NCBI GenBank assembly: GCA_021737275.1
Contig: JAIPEE010000004.1
Location: 109,263-173,262 of the forward strand
Origin: Desulfobacterales bacterium
GTDB taxonomy: Bacteria; Desulfobacterota; Desulfobacteria; Desulfobacterales; JAIPEE01
Length of the DNA stretch: 64,000 nt
Direction: 5' to 3'
The first letter of the stretch is position 1, and each line of letters begins with the position of its first letter. A program made the translations under genes and the position numbers. Under the pieces are notes generated by a model. That model did no database searches. It was given only the letters and a program-made list of their open reading frames with translations, and was not told the origin of the DNA. Below are positions 1 to 8,458 of this stretch, piece by piece.

Positions 1-429
1 TTTATCCAGCAGATCGTAAGGCCCGACATAGGCAAGATGGCGGCCCGTTGAATCAATGACACCAAGGTCCGTGATGGATCGATACTCCCGGTTAATAAGT
101 TTAAAAATATCATTCAGATTTGAAGGAACTGTCAGGAAATCTTTAGAATGAGTTTCAGCAATAAGCTGTAGTTTTGAACTGCGTTCTTTTATAAACAGTT
201 CAATAATATTACGGTGATGTTCCAACTCGGTCCGAAAAGAACTGATCATCCGGGATTTAGCAAACCGGGCATAGTAAATATTTATCCCCCAACCCGCCAC
301 CAGCAATGGAACCAGGGAGCATACCACCGTCAACAAGACCAATCGTCTGGTTAATCTGGTGTAATAAGTGTTGTGCCCTTTTTCTAAATCATGGTTGCTG
401 TCATGATCGGGTAGTAATTTTTCAGCCAT
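1..429 (-). CDS. Cache-domain sensor protein, N-terminus only (cut by window edge)
   Basis: The reading frame is open from an ATG at 429 to the window edge, giving 143 residues with no stop. It has a basic, His-rich cytoplasmic start, one transmembrane helix at about residues 29-50, and then the beginning of an extracytoplasmic Cache-type sensor. The segment LGVIDSTGRHLAYVGPYDLL closely parallels IGIIDAQGKHNAYVGPYSLL in the histidine-kinase-like protein at 3155-4840, so the two are paralogues. It is the last visible gene of the minus-strand series and sits 297 bp downstream of the GNAT-deacetylase gene. The ribosome binding site is weak. The kinase part, if present, lies outside the window, so whether its H-box is intact cannot be told. 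Sensor histidine kinase is the likeliest identity. Confidence 0.75.
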   Translation of the reverse strand, partial: MAEKLLPDHDSNHDLEKGHNTYYTRLTRRLVLLTVVCSLVPLLVAGWGINIYYARFAKSRMISSFRTELEHHRNIIELFIKERSSKLQLIAETHSKDFLTVPSNLNDIFKLINREYRSITDLGVIDSTGRHLAYVGPYDLLDK

Positions 430-726
430 TGCATTTGCCGCCCATTAAATGATAACCGGAATTTTGTGGTGGTTCAGATTCAATCGTTTCTTATTCATAG
501 AATATACAAAAGTTATGCCAGAGATTTGGGATAGCAGCCGGTGCCCGCAGGTTGTTTTATGTTGCTGGTATTTATGGATTTAAATTTTTTTTCAAAATAT
601 GAAACAATCCGGTGTAACTTTTGGGATGACAACTGTGGAAATGGAAAATTTCACTGGCAGCGATTGCTTCGGACTTTCGGCCGGGATAAGAACGGGTGAG
701 CTAACTTGATTTGAATAAGCAGTGTT
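430..726. other. Non-coding gap of 297 bp
   Basis: This gap separates the stop of the GNAT-deacetylase gene from the start of the truncated Cache sensor. I see no convincing ORF, hairpin terminator or strong promoter. The spacing is much wider than elsewhere in the series (2-124 bp), so the last gene may have its own promoter. Confidence 0.5.
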
Positions 727-3171
727 TCATCTAAAGTTATCCCAATATCGGCTTTGAACCTCGATTACTTTTTCCAGAATCGGCAGACGGCGGCGGGATT
801 CTTTGATTTTTGCAATTTTTTCCGGGAGCAGCGTTCCGGCATTACACAACTCCTTCATCATGGAAAGGCCGCACTTCTCTATTCCCTGGACACTGTATCC
901 ACCTTCCATAACAAAGGCTATTTTACCGCTGCAGACCCTTTCTGCTATTTCCAGCAGCAACCGGGTTATCAGGGCATATCCTTCCGGTGTTCCCTTCATG
1001 CCGCCGAGACGATCGTGTAAATATAAATCAAATCCACATGAAACCAGCATAAATTCAGGACAATAACTATCTGCAAGAGGTGCGATAAGATCTATAACAA
1101 TCTGTGCAAAATCACGATCGCCATGACCTTTTGCCAACGGGATATTAACCGTAAACCCTTCTCCTTTTCCTGACCCTACTTCACCGAGCTTGCCGGTACC
1201 CGGATAGCAGGGGAACTGGTGCATGGAGACAAAAAGCACGTCATCGGTATCATAAAAAGCAGCCTGCGTTCCGTTGCCATGATGTACATCAATGTCGACA
1301 ATCATCACTTTTTTAACGGCGTATTCTTTTTTAAGATAACCGGCCCCCAGCGCCACATTATTGAACAGACAAAATCCCATGACCTTATCGGGCTCTGCGT
1401 GATGACCCGGTGGACGAAGGAATGCAAAACCCCGGTCCGAGTCACCCCTCCATATGCCGTCGATAAGGCTGAATAGCGACCCCACAGCGAGTCGTGCCGT
1501 ATCATAAGACCTTGCTGTCGTTTGGGTATCCAGGTCAAAAGATCTCAAAGATTTACCGGCAGTACGTGCGATACGTTCAATGTGTTCCGGTGTATGTATC
1601 CAGGCCAGTTGCTCAACGGTAGCCATGCGGGCAGGGATCACCGCCCATTTTTCATGGAGACTTTTGTGGGCAAGAATCTTCTCGACGGCACGGTTTCGTT
1701 TGGCACTTTCAATGTGAAACACGTTTTCCAGATGATGAGAAAACCGTTCATCCTTGATTACCAGCACAGGGCGAACGATTGGCGGCGGCTTAATTTTGAT
1801 TCGACCCTTTTCTGTTCCAAAAGAAAGCAGATGTTCTGTTTCCGGAATATTCGCTTTCTTTTTCAGTAGATATTCGGCTGCTGTTTTGGGAAACGCCAAA
1901 TGTCTTTTTGACAACAGGCAGGCTTTTATAAACTCAATGGCATATTGTCGTTGCCGGTTTTCAGCCTGTTGCCGACGGGGTTTTTTTGCCAGAATTTTAA
2001 CCTGTTGCTCAATCAGCCTGCAAAGATCCTGAATAACCCTGGTGCCTGGCTCCCGGCAATTGTCCGCCATAATGAGAATGGTTTTCATCAGATACCCGGC
2101 CGGCTTTTTCAATGAATAAGCACAAAGACGTCGGGGGGTAAAACCGATGGATGAATAAAAGCGGCCGGCCCCTATCTCCGAATCAAGGAAGATCTCCTTA
2201 ACGGACGGGAGTCGTTGCTTCCAGAGCATCCATATTCCGGCCATCAGAAAGGTCCCGATGCCTTTCAGATTGGCAGATTTACGATTATCCGGATACCGGT
2301 TGGTGTTGCGAAGGGTTGCGACATACCTGACTTCCAGGCCTTTGTAGAGCAGTTGTTCTTTTAACGAAAGATAAATAAGGCCCATGATATTGTTTTTTAC
2401 TATACATGCGAAAAGGTTTTTTTCATGTTTTTTTTCAAGGCATCTCAGCAGAAACCTAACGTGGAAAAATTCCAGGTCAATGTGGGCGACCTGCATCAAT
2501 GCATCAAGGCAATAGGGGAATTGAATAAAATGGGCTTTTATCCCGCTGCTCACCTCAGCGGTATAAAAAACGCCCCTATGGTTTTCGTCCATTTTCCGGG
2601 AGATAAAATCATCGACACAAGAGTCGCCTGCCCGTATATCTTCTAGAAAAGAGATAAGTTGTTTGAGAAAAAGTGCTTTTTTTTTCTGTACTTGATTTGT
2701 ATATGCAAGCTGTTTTTTTAAACGCTGAATAGAAAATTTTATTTCATGGATTACCATAAACTGCAGGCCTGACCGGTAAATATCCAGGGCTGCCTCCCGA
2801 TAATCCAAAGGCGTGGCATTGCCGCTCAGCACTTGTTTTCGTAAACGTTCCCCATATTTGATCAGAAGGTGCTGTTCAATGACAGCCGTTCCATCATTAA
2901 AAAATGAAATTTTTTTTATGGGGACTTTTTGATCTTCAAATAAAAAATACAGGTTATCACCACCATTATCTTCACCCTGATGATCCGGAGCATCTATTCG
3001 GCCGGTACCGAACATGTCTGTAAGAGAATAACCGACTTCCGGATCTCTTTCGGAGATGGCATCAATGGCATGTTTTAGAGATTCTCTTTTTATCATGGGC
3101 CGTATGGATGCAACTATAGTAATTATTTTACCCAAAAAAACCGACTCAATGGTTTTATGAGATTGCGCCAT
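727..3171 (-). CDS. GNAT acetyltransferase-like / class II histone deacetylase-like fusion (814 aa)
   Basis: The C-terminal part (about residues 466-770) is a zinc-dependent deacetylase of the HDAC/AcuC/acetylpolyamine amidohydrolase superfamily. It shows RPPGHHA with the His pair 590-591, DIDVHHGNG with D628 and H630 as probable zinc ligands, GFD with D715, and the catalytic-type Tyr in GGYS (Y759). All expected active-site residues are present. Residues about 200-350 look like a GNAT N-acetyltransferase: NLKGIGTFLM resembles the acetyl-CoA binding loop and AGRFYSSIGFTPR the typical last strand. Residues 1-200 are unrecognised. The start overlaps the end of the kinase-like gene by 17 bp, which suggests coupled translation. 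The fold assignments are firm for the deacetylase and moderate for the GNAT. The substrate (protein lysine, polyamine or small molecule) is unknown. Confidence 0.85.
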   Translation of the reverse strand: MAQSHKTIESVFLGKIITIVASIRPMIKRESLKHAIDAISERDPEVGYSLTDMFGTGRIDAPDHQGEDNGGDNLYFLFEDQKVPIKKISFFNDGTAVIEQHLLIKYGERLRKQVLSGNATPLDYREAALDIYRSGLQFMVIHEIKFSIQRLKKQLAYTNQVQKKKALFLKQLISFLEDIRAGDSCVDDFISRKMDENHRGVFYTAEVSSGIKAHFIQFPYCLDALMQVAHIDLEFFHVRFLLRCLEKKHEKNLFACIVKNNIMGLIYLSLKEQLLYKGLEVRYVATLRNTNRYPDNRKSANLKGIGTFLMAGIWMLWKQRLPSVKEIFLDSEIGAGRFYSSIGFTPRRLCAYSLKKPAGYLMKTILIMADNCREPGTRVIQDLCRLIEQQVKILAKKPRRQQAENRQRQYAIEFIKACLLSKRHLAFPKTAAEYLLKKKANIPETEHLLSFGTEKGRIKIKPPPIVRPVLVIKDERFSHHLENVFHIESAKRNRAVEKILAHKSLHEKWAVIPARMATVEQLAWIHTPEHIERIARTAGKSLRSFDLDTQTTARSYDTARLAVGSLFSLIDGIWRGDSDRGFAFLRPPGHHAEPDKVMGFCLFNNVALGAGYLKKEYAVKKVMIVDIDVHHGNGTQAAFYDTDDVLFVSMHQFPCYPGTGKLGEVGSGKGEGFTVNIPLAKGHGDRDFAQIVIDLIAPLADSYCPEFMLVSCGFDLYLHDRLGGMKGTPEGYALITRLLLEIAERVCSGKIAFVMEGGYSVQGIEKCGLSMMKELCNAGTLLPEKIAKIKESRRRLPILEKVIEVQSRYWDNFR

Positions 3172-4840
3172 TCTTATGGATGGCCGGTTTCTCGAATTCC
3201 AGGGGCAGTGCTATAATAAAAAAAGTGCCCTTTTCCGGACCTGAGTCGGCCCGGATGGTTCCCCCGAGCTTTTCGAGTATATCAAGGCAAATGGGCAACC
3301 CAAGTCCGGTTCCTTCCGGTTTGGTTGTATACAGGGGCTCAAAAATAGATTTAAGACTATCTGCCTCAATTCCGGGCCCATTATCGGTAATGGATATAGT
3401 TATCTCATTTTCACCGTACTGAGTTACCAGCGTAATTTCTCCATCGGACCCGATCGCAGAAATGGCATTTAGAACGATGTTTTGAAATACTTGTCTGATT
3501 TTTGTTCTGTCACTTCGAATAACCGGCAACGATGGTTGAAATTCTTTTTTAATACGGATATTACGAAGATGCAATTCTTTACCAAGAATCTCTGTAAGAT
3601 TGTCCAATACCTTGTTAATATCGATATCCGTAATAATTGATTCACCCGGACGGATAAACTGTAAAAACCGATCCATGGCTTTTCGGCTCTGCGCAACCTG
3701 GGATTTTATTTGAGCCATGCCGTCTTTTATTTCTTTCGTTTTTTCGGGCTCCGTTAAATCCTGCAGCCAGGTTGCGGTTATATCGATGTTTGCCAGGGTA
3801 TCGTTAATCTCCTGAAAAAAACTATTGGACAGTTCCATTGCAGAGGAGATGTAACTGATGTGTCTGAGCTGTTTGTCTAGAATCAAAATGATTCGTTTTT
3901 TTGATTCTAGCCTTGAAACCAGGTAGTTGGTGGTGAGCAGTATTGTCAGCACCATCAGAAAACCACCCATCAGGAAGACCAGAATTGCAATATTTCTTGT
4001 CTGGTGCAGTGTTTTGAAGAGTTCTTTACGTTCCATTTGGACGACACAAATCCAGGGGACTTGTTTCTGCCAGGTCGTCAAAATAATAGATTTCCCGTTC
4101 TCGATCGTTCGGATGCCATCAAATGGTTCTATGGCGCTCAATTGTGATTGCGCCATCAGTTCACCACCTATCTTTGGCCGGGTTTGAAATAGGCCGTTTG
4201 TGTTTATCAGATAAGTATCTCCTTTTCTGTCTCCTGTGATTTCAGAAACCATATTATCAAATATGTTGACGTTTATGGTTACCCGGATGATCCATTCGCT
4301 TCCATCACTGTTTTGTTTGACGGCAACGATAAAATGAGGAACATTTCTAAAACCCATAAAAATGTCGCTGACAAAGATCTCCCTGGCCATAACTGACTTG
4401 AACCATGGCGCATTTTTATAATTTGCGGTAAGCAAAGAGTAAGGGCCGACATAAGCGTTATGTTTTCCCTGGGCGTCAATGATTCCGATATCCTCAAAAC
4501 AGGGAAACTGCCGGTGCAACGATTGGAAAACTGATTGGATTCGTCCGGGAAGTGCCAGCTCAGCCAAAGTCTGTTGCTCGGAGATTAGTTTCAGGGCAAC
4601 GATTCGTTCCGACAAAAAACGGTCTATGGATTTGTTGTGCTGGATTACTTCTGTTTTAAGCGAGTCGAGTGTTTTCTGTTTTAACTCACAGGCGAAATAA
4701 TAATACAGCCCTCCGCCGATGAGGATCAGAGGCACAAAGGATGATACCAGTAGCGCCATAACTACCTTTTTCCATGTACGGCGAAAATAAGGATAATCAT
4801 TGGGGCGGTTTTTTTTATCTATATGTGAAATCGCTGTCAT
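3155..4840 (-). CDS. Cache-domain histidine-kinase-like protein lacking the phosphoacceptor His
   Basis: This 561-residue protein has a transmembrane helix at about 27-47, a periplasmic Cache-type sensor (about 50-280), a second helix at about 284-304 and a C-terminal kinase region. The ATPase part looks intact: N-box NIVLNAISAI (454-463), G1 box DNGPGI (486-491), F-box FEPLYTTKPEG (500-510) and G2 box TGLGL. In the dimerisation helix the usual HEINNPL is replaced by QEINDTL, with codon CAG for Q343, so the normal phosphorylation site is missing. It may act as a pseudokinase, as a partner of another kinase, or use an unrecognised acceptor. A good AGGAGG lies 11 bp before the ATG. It lies directly downstream of the REC-CBS response-regulator gene. 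Confidence 0.88.
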   Translation of the reverse strand: MTAISHIDKKNRPNDYPYFRRTWKKVVMALLVSSFVPLILIGGGLYYYFACELKQKTLDSLKTEVIQHNKSIDRFLSERIVALKLISEQQTLAELALPGRIQSVFQSLHRQFPCFEDIGIIDAQGKHNAYVGPYSLLTANYKNAPWFKSVMAREIFVSDIFMGFRNVPHFIVAVKQNSDGSEWIIRVTINVNIFDNMVSEITGDRKGDTYLINTNGLFQTRPKIGGELMAQSQLSAIEPFDGIRTIENGKSIILTTWQKQVPWICVVQMERKELFKTLHQTRNIAILVFLMGGFLMVLTILLTTNYLVSRLESKKRIILILDKQLRHISYISSAMELSNSFFQEINDTLANIDITATWLQDLTEPEKTKEIKDGMAQIKSQVAQSRKAMDRFLQFIRPGESIITDIDINKVLDNLTEILGKELHLRNIRIKKEFQPSLPVIRSDRTKIRQVFQNIVLNAISAIGSDGEITLVTQYGENEITISITDNGPGIEADSLKSIFEPLYTTKPEGTGLGLPICLDILEKLGGTIRADSGPEKGTFFIIALPLEFEKPAIHKNGAIS

Positions 4841-4899
4841 AATCTCTTACGCCTCCTGCGGTTCTCGAATGCGAAGCAACAGCCGATTAAACGGGTTGT

Positions 4900-5745
4900 T
4901 TATTCAACCTCGTATTCTATAAATTCCAGAACATCTCGCATCCTTATAATGCCAATGACGGCACCTTCATTGGAAACAACCGGCATACTTCGAAATTTAT
5001 GAGTAATCATTCGGTCCGCAACCTCTCTAAGTGTTGCATCGGAGCCGGTTGTGATGGTTTTCCGGCACATAATATCTCCGATACATTTTTCCGGAAGCCA
5101 TTGGGGGTGATGAGTGAGTGAATCCCATGTAATCTTCTGAAGCGGATGGTTTTCCCGGGCCGCAGTAATCAGATCACTTTTAGTAACCAGGCCCTGGAGC
5201 CGATCCAGGCGATCAGTAATAAATAAGGTATCCGCAGACTTTTTTCCGGTGTATCGGTTGAAAAGGTCAAGCGCCGATGTTAACGGATCTTCAGATTTCA
5301 AAGGTAAAAAAGCAAACAGAATAATTTCTCCTGCTTTTTTTCTGGGCCAGAGTATCGGATGCCGCCGAATATGTTCGAGCTCACAGGCCGCCTGAACTTT
5401 TTCGGTTAGATCTTCAATGTCACAGGGCTTCATCAGATAGTCAAAAGCGCCTTCCCGGACGGCCTGGACTCCGGACTCAAGGGAGGCATAACCGGTGAGC
5501 ATAATGACTTCAGTATCAGGTGCAAGATTCTTGATATGGCGAAGCGTCTCGACTCCATCCATTCCCGGCATTTGATTATCCAGCAGAACAACATCGAAAT
5601 CTTGTTCGGCCTGAATGATTTCAATCGCTTTAAAGCCGCTGAATGCCGTTTTGGTCTCAAATCCCCGAACTGCAAAGATCCTGGCCAGATTCATTACGAA
5701 TGTTTCTTCGTCATCTACCAAAAGTATGCGGAATTTTTTGTTCAA
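4900..5745 (-). CDS. Response regulator: receiver domain plus paired CBS domains
   Basis: Residues 1-120 are a complete receiver domain: acidic pair D11/D12, phosphoacceptor D56 in LLDNQMPGMDG, T84 in MLTGYAS and K106 in MKP. Residues about 140-281 hold two CBS motifs; the second reads MITHKFRSMPVVSNEGAVIGII. CBS pairs bind adenine nucleotides or related ligands in other proteins, so this regulator could combine phosphorylation with an energy or nucleotide signal. There is no DNA-binding domain, so the output is probably protein-protein. The start is a TTG with GGGAG about 8 bp upstream. It precedes the kinase-like gene by 59 bp and is the natural candidate partner of the sensors in this gene set. 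Confidence 0.88.
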   Translation of the reverse strand: MNKKFRILLVDDEETFVMNLARIFAVRGFETKTAFSGFKAIEIIQAEQDFDVVLLDNQMPGMDGVETLRHIKNLAPDTEVIMLTGYASLESGVQAVREGAFDYLMKPCDIEDLTEKVQAACELEHIRRHPILWPRKKAGEIILFAFLPLKSEDPLTSALDLFNRYTGKKSADTLFITDRLDRLQGLVTKSDLITAARENHPLQKITWDSLTHHPQWLPEKCIGDIMCRKTITTGSDATLREVADRMITHKFRSMPVVSNEGAVIGIIRMRDVLEFIEYEVE

Positions 5746-5776
5746 GTATTTCTCCCTCAGTTACCAAATTATCGGG

Positions 5777-6187
5777 CTAAACTTCCTGCCAGAGGCCTTT
5801 GAAAATGAAGTAAACAGATCCGAACATCAGAATCCACAGGGCGATAATAACGCCTGCCGTGATATGGCTTTTGGGTTTACTTTTGTTGAGAATTGTTTCT
5901 GCATGTGCCCTGCATTCGCTCATAATCGGTTCAGGAATCATTTTTAATGCAATATAAATACCCAGGGGAACCAGGATAATATCATCGAAATATCCCAGAA
6001 CAGGAATAAAATCAGGAATAAGGTCAATGGGACTGAAAGCGTAGCCGACCACACCAGTAGTGAACACTTTGGCATACCAGGGCGTTCTTGGGTCCATGCA
6101 CGCCAGGTAAAGCGCGTAGAGATTTTTCTTGAGCGGTTTGGCCCACTCTCGGCAATTCTTAATAATATTGATTCGCAAGTGTTTCAT
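5777..6187 (-). CDS. DUF1232 (YkvA-type) membrane protein
   Basis: This 136-residue protein contains the hallmark of DUF1232: a PWYAKVFTTGVVGYAFSPID segment followed by LIPDFIPVLGYFDD. Two or three hydrophobic helices follow, the last near residues 110-132. Family members are small membrane-associated proteins of unknown molecular function; YkvA is the Bacillus name. It sits 31 bp upstream of the REC-CBS gene in the same direction and is probably co-transcribed. The ribosome binding site is weak. Identification of the family is solid, but nothing in the sequence tells its job here. Confidence 0.82.
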   Translation of the reverse strand: MKHLRINIIKNCREWAKPLKKNLYALYLACMDPRTPWYAKVFTTGVVGYAFSPIDLIPDFIPVLGYFDDIILVPLGIYIALKMIPEPIMSECRAHAETILNKSKPKSHITAGVIIALWILMFGSVYFIFKGLWQEV

Positions 6188-6230
6188 GGCCGTATTATAA
6201 CTTTACAGTAATTTCCGTTTTCCGCCAAAA

Positions 6231-6758
6231 TTAATATGCAATGAAAAATATCATTGTTCCAAACAACAGGCAAGTGATCCACAGGCTATGACTGAAAGGC
6301 CCCTTTTTAATTGCTTGAAACCGAGCCTCCGGTTGTTTATGTCCTTGGGAACACACATAGTGTATTCGTTTTTCCCCGATTTTATTGCAAAATGCACTTT
6401 TGCGTTTTACAGATACGCCGCATACGGATTTGCCGCCCGCCAAAGGTTTGCTGCAGGTCATCCGTGCTCCGATCAGAAAGCAAGTCAGATTGACTACCCA
6501 GTTCCAGGTACCGGCAATAATGGCAGCAGAGAAAAAAAACATCATCATATCTCCCCTTGTAATTCCCATGCCTGCAAGGGCATCACCTATTTTTTCAGGC
6601 TGTAACGGCCCTTCCTGGCTACCGAAAAAGCCCAAGTAGTATAGAATAAAACATGCGCCCATCACTATCATAGTGATGCCGAAATTGGATGCCCGTTGTT
6701 GAAGGGATCGGCTTTTATGCCATTGGTTCATCGGTGTATATTCTCCTGAGTAATTCAT
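6231..6758 (-). CDS. Unrecognised three-helix membrane protein with a Cys/His loop
   Basis: I do not recognise this 175-residue protein. It has predicted membrane helices at about 27-45, 72-97 and 158-174. The soluble loop between the second and third carries Cys102, Cys113, Cys124, Cys136 and His140 in a basic context, a pattern that could bind metal or a cofactor. Two in-frame starts look usable: ATG at 6758 (GGGAG about 8 bp upstream) and ATG at 6728 (AGGAG upstream); the first is given. It follows the TSUP permease by 123 bp and precedes DUF1232 by 43 bp, so it belongs to the same gene series. It could be a small partner subunit of the permease, but that is only positional inference. Confidence 0.65.
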   Translation of the reverse strand: MNYSGEYTPMNQWHKSRSLQQRASNFGITMIVMGACFILYYLGFFGSQEGPLQPEKIGDALAGMGITRGDMMMFFFSAAIIAGTWNWVVNLTCFLIGARMTCSKPLAGGKSVCGVSVKRKSAFCNKIGEKRIHYVCSQGHKQPEARFQAIKKGPFSHSLWITCLLFGTMIFFIAY

Positions 6759-6881
6759 AAAAATGCTCCCGATATTTTAATAATTTATTTTACGATAAAT
6801 GTTTTAAAAACCGGACTCCGCAACCGTTCGGAGCCCGGTGAGTTTGCAAAATTTGAAGCTGAACACGGGTGTCGAATCGGA

Positions 6882-7925
6882 TTATCCTGCCAACTTTTTT
6901 ATGATGCCGGGAGCAATGTTCCAGAAACAGATTACCGCTACGATAATACAATAAGAAGGTACAATAATTTTCCATAGCTTTTCCGGAAAGACCCTTGTCA
7001 TATAAGGTGCGGCCACGGCTGAGAACATGGTGGCAATCATCATGGACGGCAACAGCATATAATCGATCTGGACCCCGCTTGTGAGCAATGCAATCCATAC
7101 AATGATGGCAAAAGTACTTACTGCACCTTCACAGATAGCGGTAACGGCGAGCATACTTTTAACCGGCACACCGGCCAAAAGGCCACCGATAGTGACAACC
7201 GGTCCGTATCCACCACCGCCAACCCCTTTATTGAATCCCGCCAGCGCCGCCCACCCAATCATTTTGCCGGGCCTGTAGGGCCGTTCCTTTCTTGACTGGA
7301 ATACGGAAATAAAGCCCATCATCAGAAGGAGAATCGCCACGTAAAGTTTGATCCAGACCTTATCGACATGCAGGATTTTGTATACGCCTACAATAGAAAG
7401 GCAGACAGCAGCGCACCCTGCCAGGGATATGATAAGCGAAAGCTTAACCGTTTCAGACATAGGGCTGAATTTCCATTCTACATTTTCAAACTCCCTGTGC
7501 AAAAAGGCTCCCACCAGACCGGCCACGCCTTGCTGAATCATTACAACCGGGACAATCTGTCTGGGATCAAATCCGAGTACCAGCAAAATCGGCGTCAGAG
7601 CAGTGCCGAAACCCATACCTGCGGAAGCGTCCATGAATTCAAAAAACGCCGCCAGCAGAACCACTGACCATATAATGTGCCAGGTATTTCCCGTCAGGCC
7701 GTGCGCAATGCTGTAGGCGGATTGAATTCTCACCGTCGGTTCAAAGGGATTACCGGCAAGCCAGATACCTATCAAAAATACCATGAAAAACACGACAATT
7801 CCGCCCAAAGCCGCCCTGAGATGCCGCCACTCGGGAACCAGTCGCTCGAAAATAGTCTCCTTCTCTTTTTCGAGGTTCCGGGCAACTTCCCATCCCATCT
7901 GTTTTTGTATATTTACTTTTTCCAT
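6882..7925 (-). CDS. TSUP (TauE/SafE) family permease
   Basis: This 347-residue integral membrane protein has a soluble N-terminus of about 38 residues and then eight or more hydrophobic segments. The two internally related TSUP signatures are clear: DASAGMGFGTALTPILL near residues 94-110 and GFNKGVGGGGYGPVVT in the second half. TSUP proteins move small anions such as sulfite, sulfonates or organic acids; the substrate here cannot be deduced. AAGGAGG sits 6 bp before the ATG, the strongest ribosome binding site in the series, and a 533-bp gap lies upstream, so this is probably the first gene of the minus-strand operon that runs to the window start. Confidence 0.88.
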   Translation of the reverse strand: MEKVNIQKQMGWEVARNLEKEKETIFERLVPEWRHLRAALGGIVVFFMVFLIGIWLAGNPFEPTVRIQSAYSIAHGLTGNTWHIIWSVVLLAAFFEFMDASAGMGFGTALTPILLVLGFDPRQIVPVVMIQQGVAGLVGAFLHREFENVEWKFSPMSETVKLSLIISLAGCAAVCLSIVGVYKILHVDKVWIKLYVAILLLMMGFISVFQSRKERPYRPGKMIGWAALAGFNKGVGGGGYGPVVTIGGLLAGVPVKSMLAVTAICEGAVSTFAIIVWIALLTSGVQIDYMLLPSMMIATMFSAVAAPYMTRVFPEKLWKIIVPSYCIIVAVICFWNIAPGIIKKLAG

Positions 7926-8458
7926 AAAAAACCTCCTTTTTTCTAATTCGGTCTAAGTTGAGATTATGTCCCACGAAGTAGAATTTTAGATTTATATAAA
8001 CACTGTTATGAATTCCTTAATCAAAACATATGCCAGGCTGGAAAATTAATCGAAAGTTTGTCGAAAAGGCTTTTTAATATACTGGAAATAAAGCAAATAA
8101 ATATTACTTTTCTTTTTTTTAAATCTGATCTCAAAAGTCTTTTTTGAAAGTAATATATGAAGTTGTAAACTGACCGGCGACAGGTGAAGTAGGGAATGAA
8201 ACTTACCGGTGACAATTATCCGGTGTGAAGAAATTTTAAAAAACGTTCTTAGAGATACACTTCGAAACGATTTGCGCTCTGATCACTGCTTTCAGCCTTT
8301 TTACCAAATTTATTTCGTAGTACTGTAAATTATTGGCATATAGTTTGCTGTTTTTATTTTCGGAGCCTTAAGCATTAATTTCTTCACGGTGAATATTAAG
8401 GCAATAAGAGATTTATGACGGATTTGATCGCCCAATGTCTGAAAGGAGATTTAAAACT
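7926..8458. other. Divergent intergenic region between TSUP operon and antiporter
   Basis: This 533-bp AT-rich region has no credible gene. It must carry promoters for two divergent units. Visible structure: a perfect 10-bp inverted repeat ATATTACTTT (8101-8110) / AAAGTAATAT (8147-8156); near-direct repeats ACCGGCGACA and ACCGGTGACA at about 8170-8215; an inverted GCCTTAA (8365-8371) / TTAAGGC (8396-8402) pair between the candidate sigma-54 promoter and the antiporter gene; and the promoter itself, listed separately. The inverted repeats are possible activator sites but are not matched to any known operator. Confidence 0.5.
8334..8350 (+). promoter_or_regulatory. Candidate sigma-54 (-24/-12) promoter
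   Basis: TTGGCATATAGTTTGCT matches the RpoN consensus TGGCAC-N5-TTGCW, with the -24 GG (8335-8336) and -12 GC (8347-8348) exactly 12 bp apart. It lies about 110 bp upstream of the antiporter start. An NtrC-type activator gene lies at the far side of the antiporter. Not proven; a motif this short can occur by chance. Confidence 0.5.

Noticed and set aside
6790..7098. 102-codon minus-strand frame within the end of the TSUP gene.
   Set aside because: It is an out-of-frame shadow of the permease with no family pattern.
8021..8215. 64-codon minus-strand frame between the TSUP permease and the antiporter.
   Set aside because: Low-complexity Phe/Ser/Lys-rich peptide from AT-rich DNA with no ribosome binding site.
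8252..8264. CTTAGAGATACAC resembles an end of the MITE-like element.
   Set aside because: Only the TAGAGATAC core matches and no partner end is found nearby, so a decayed copy cannot be supported.
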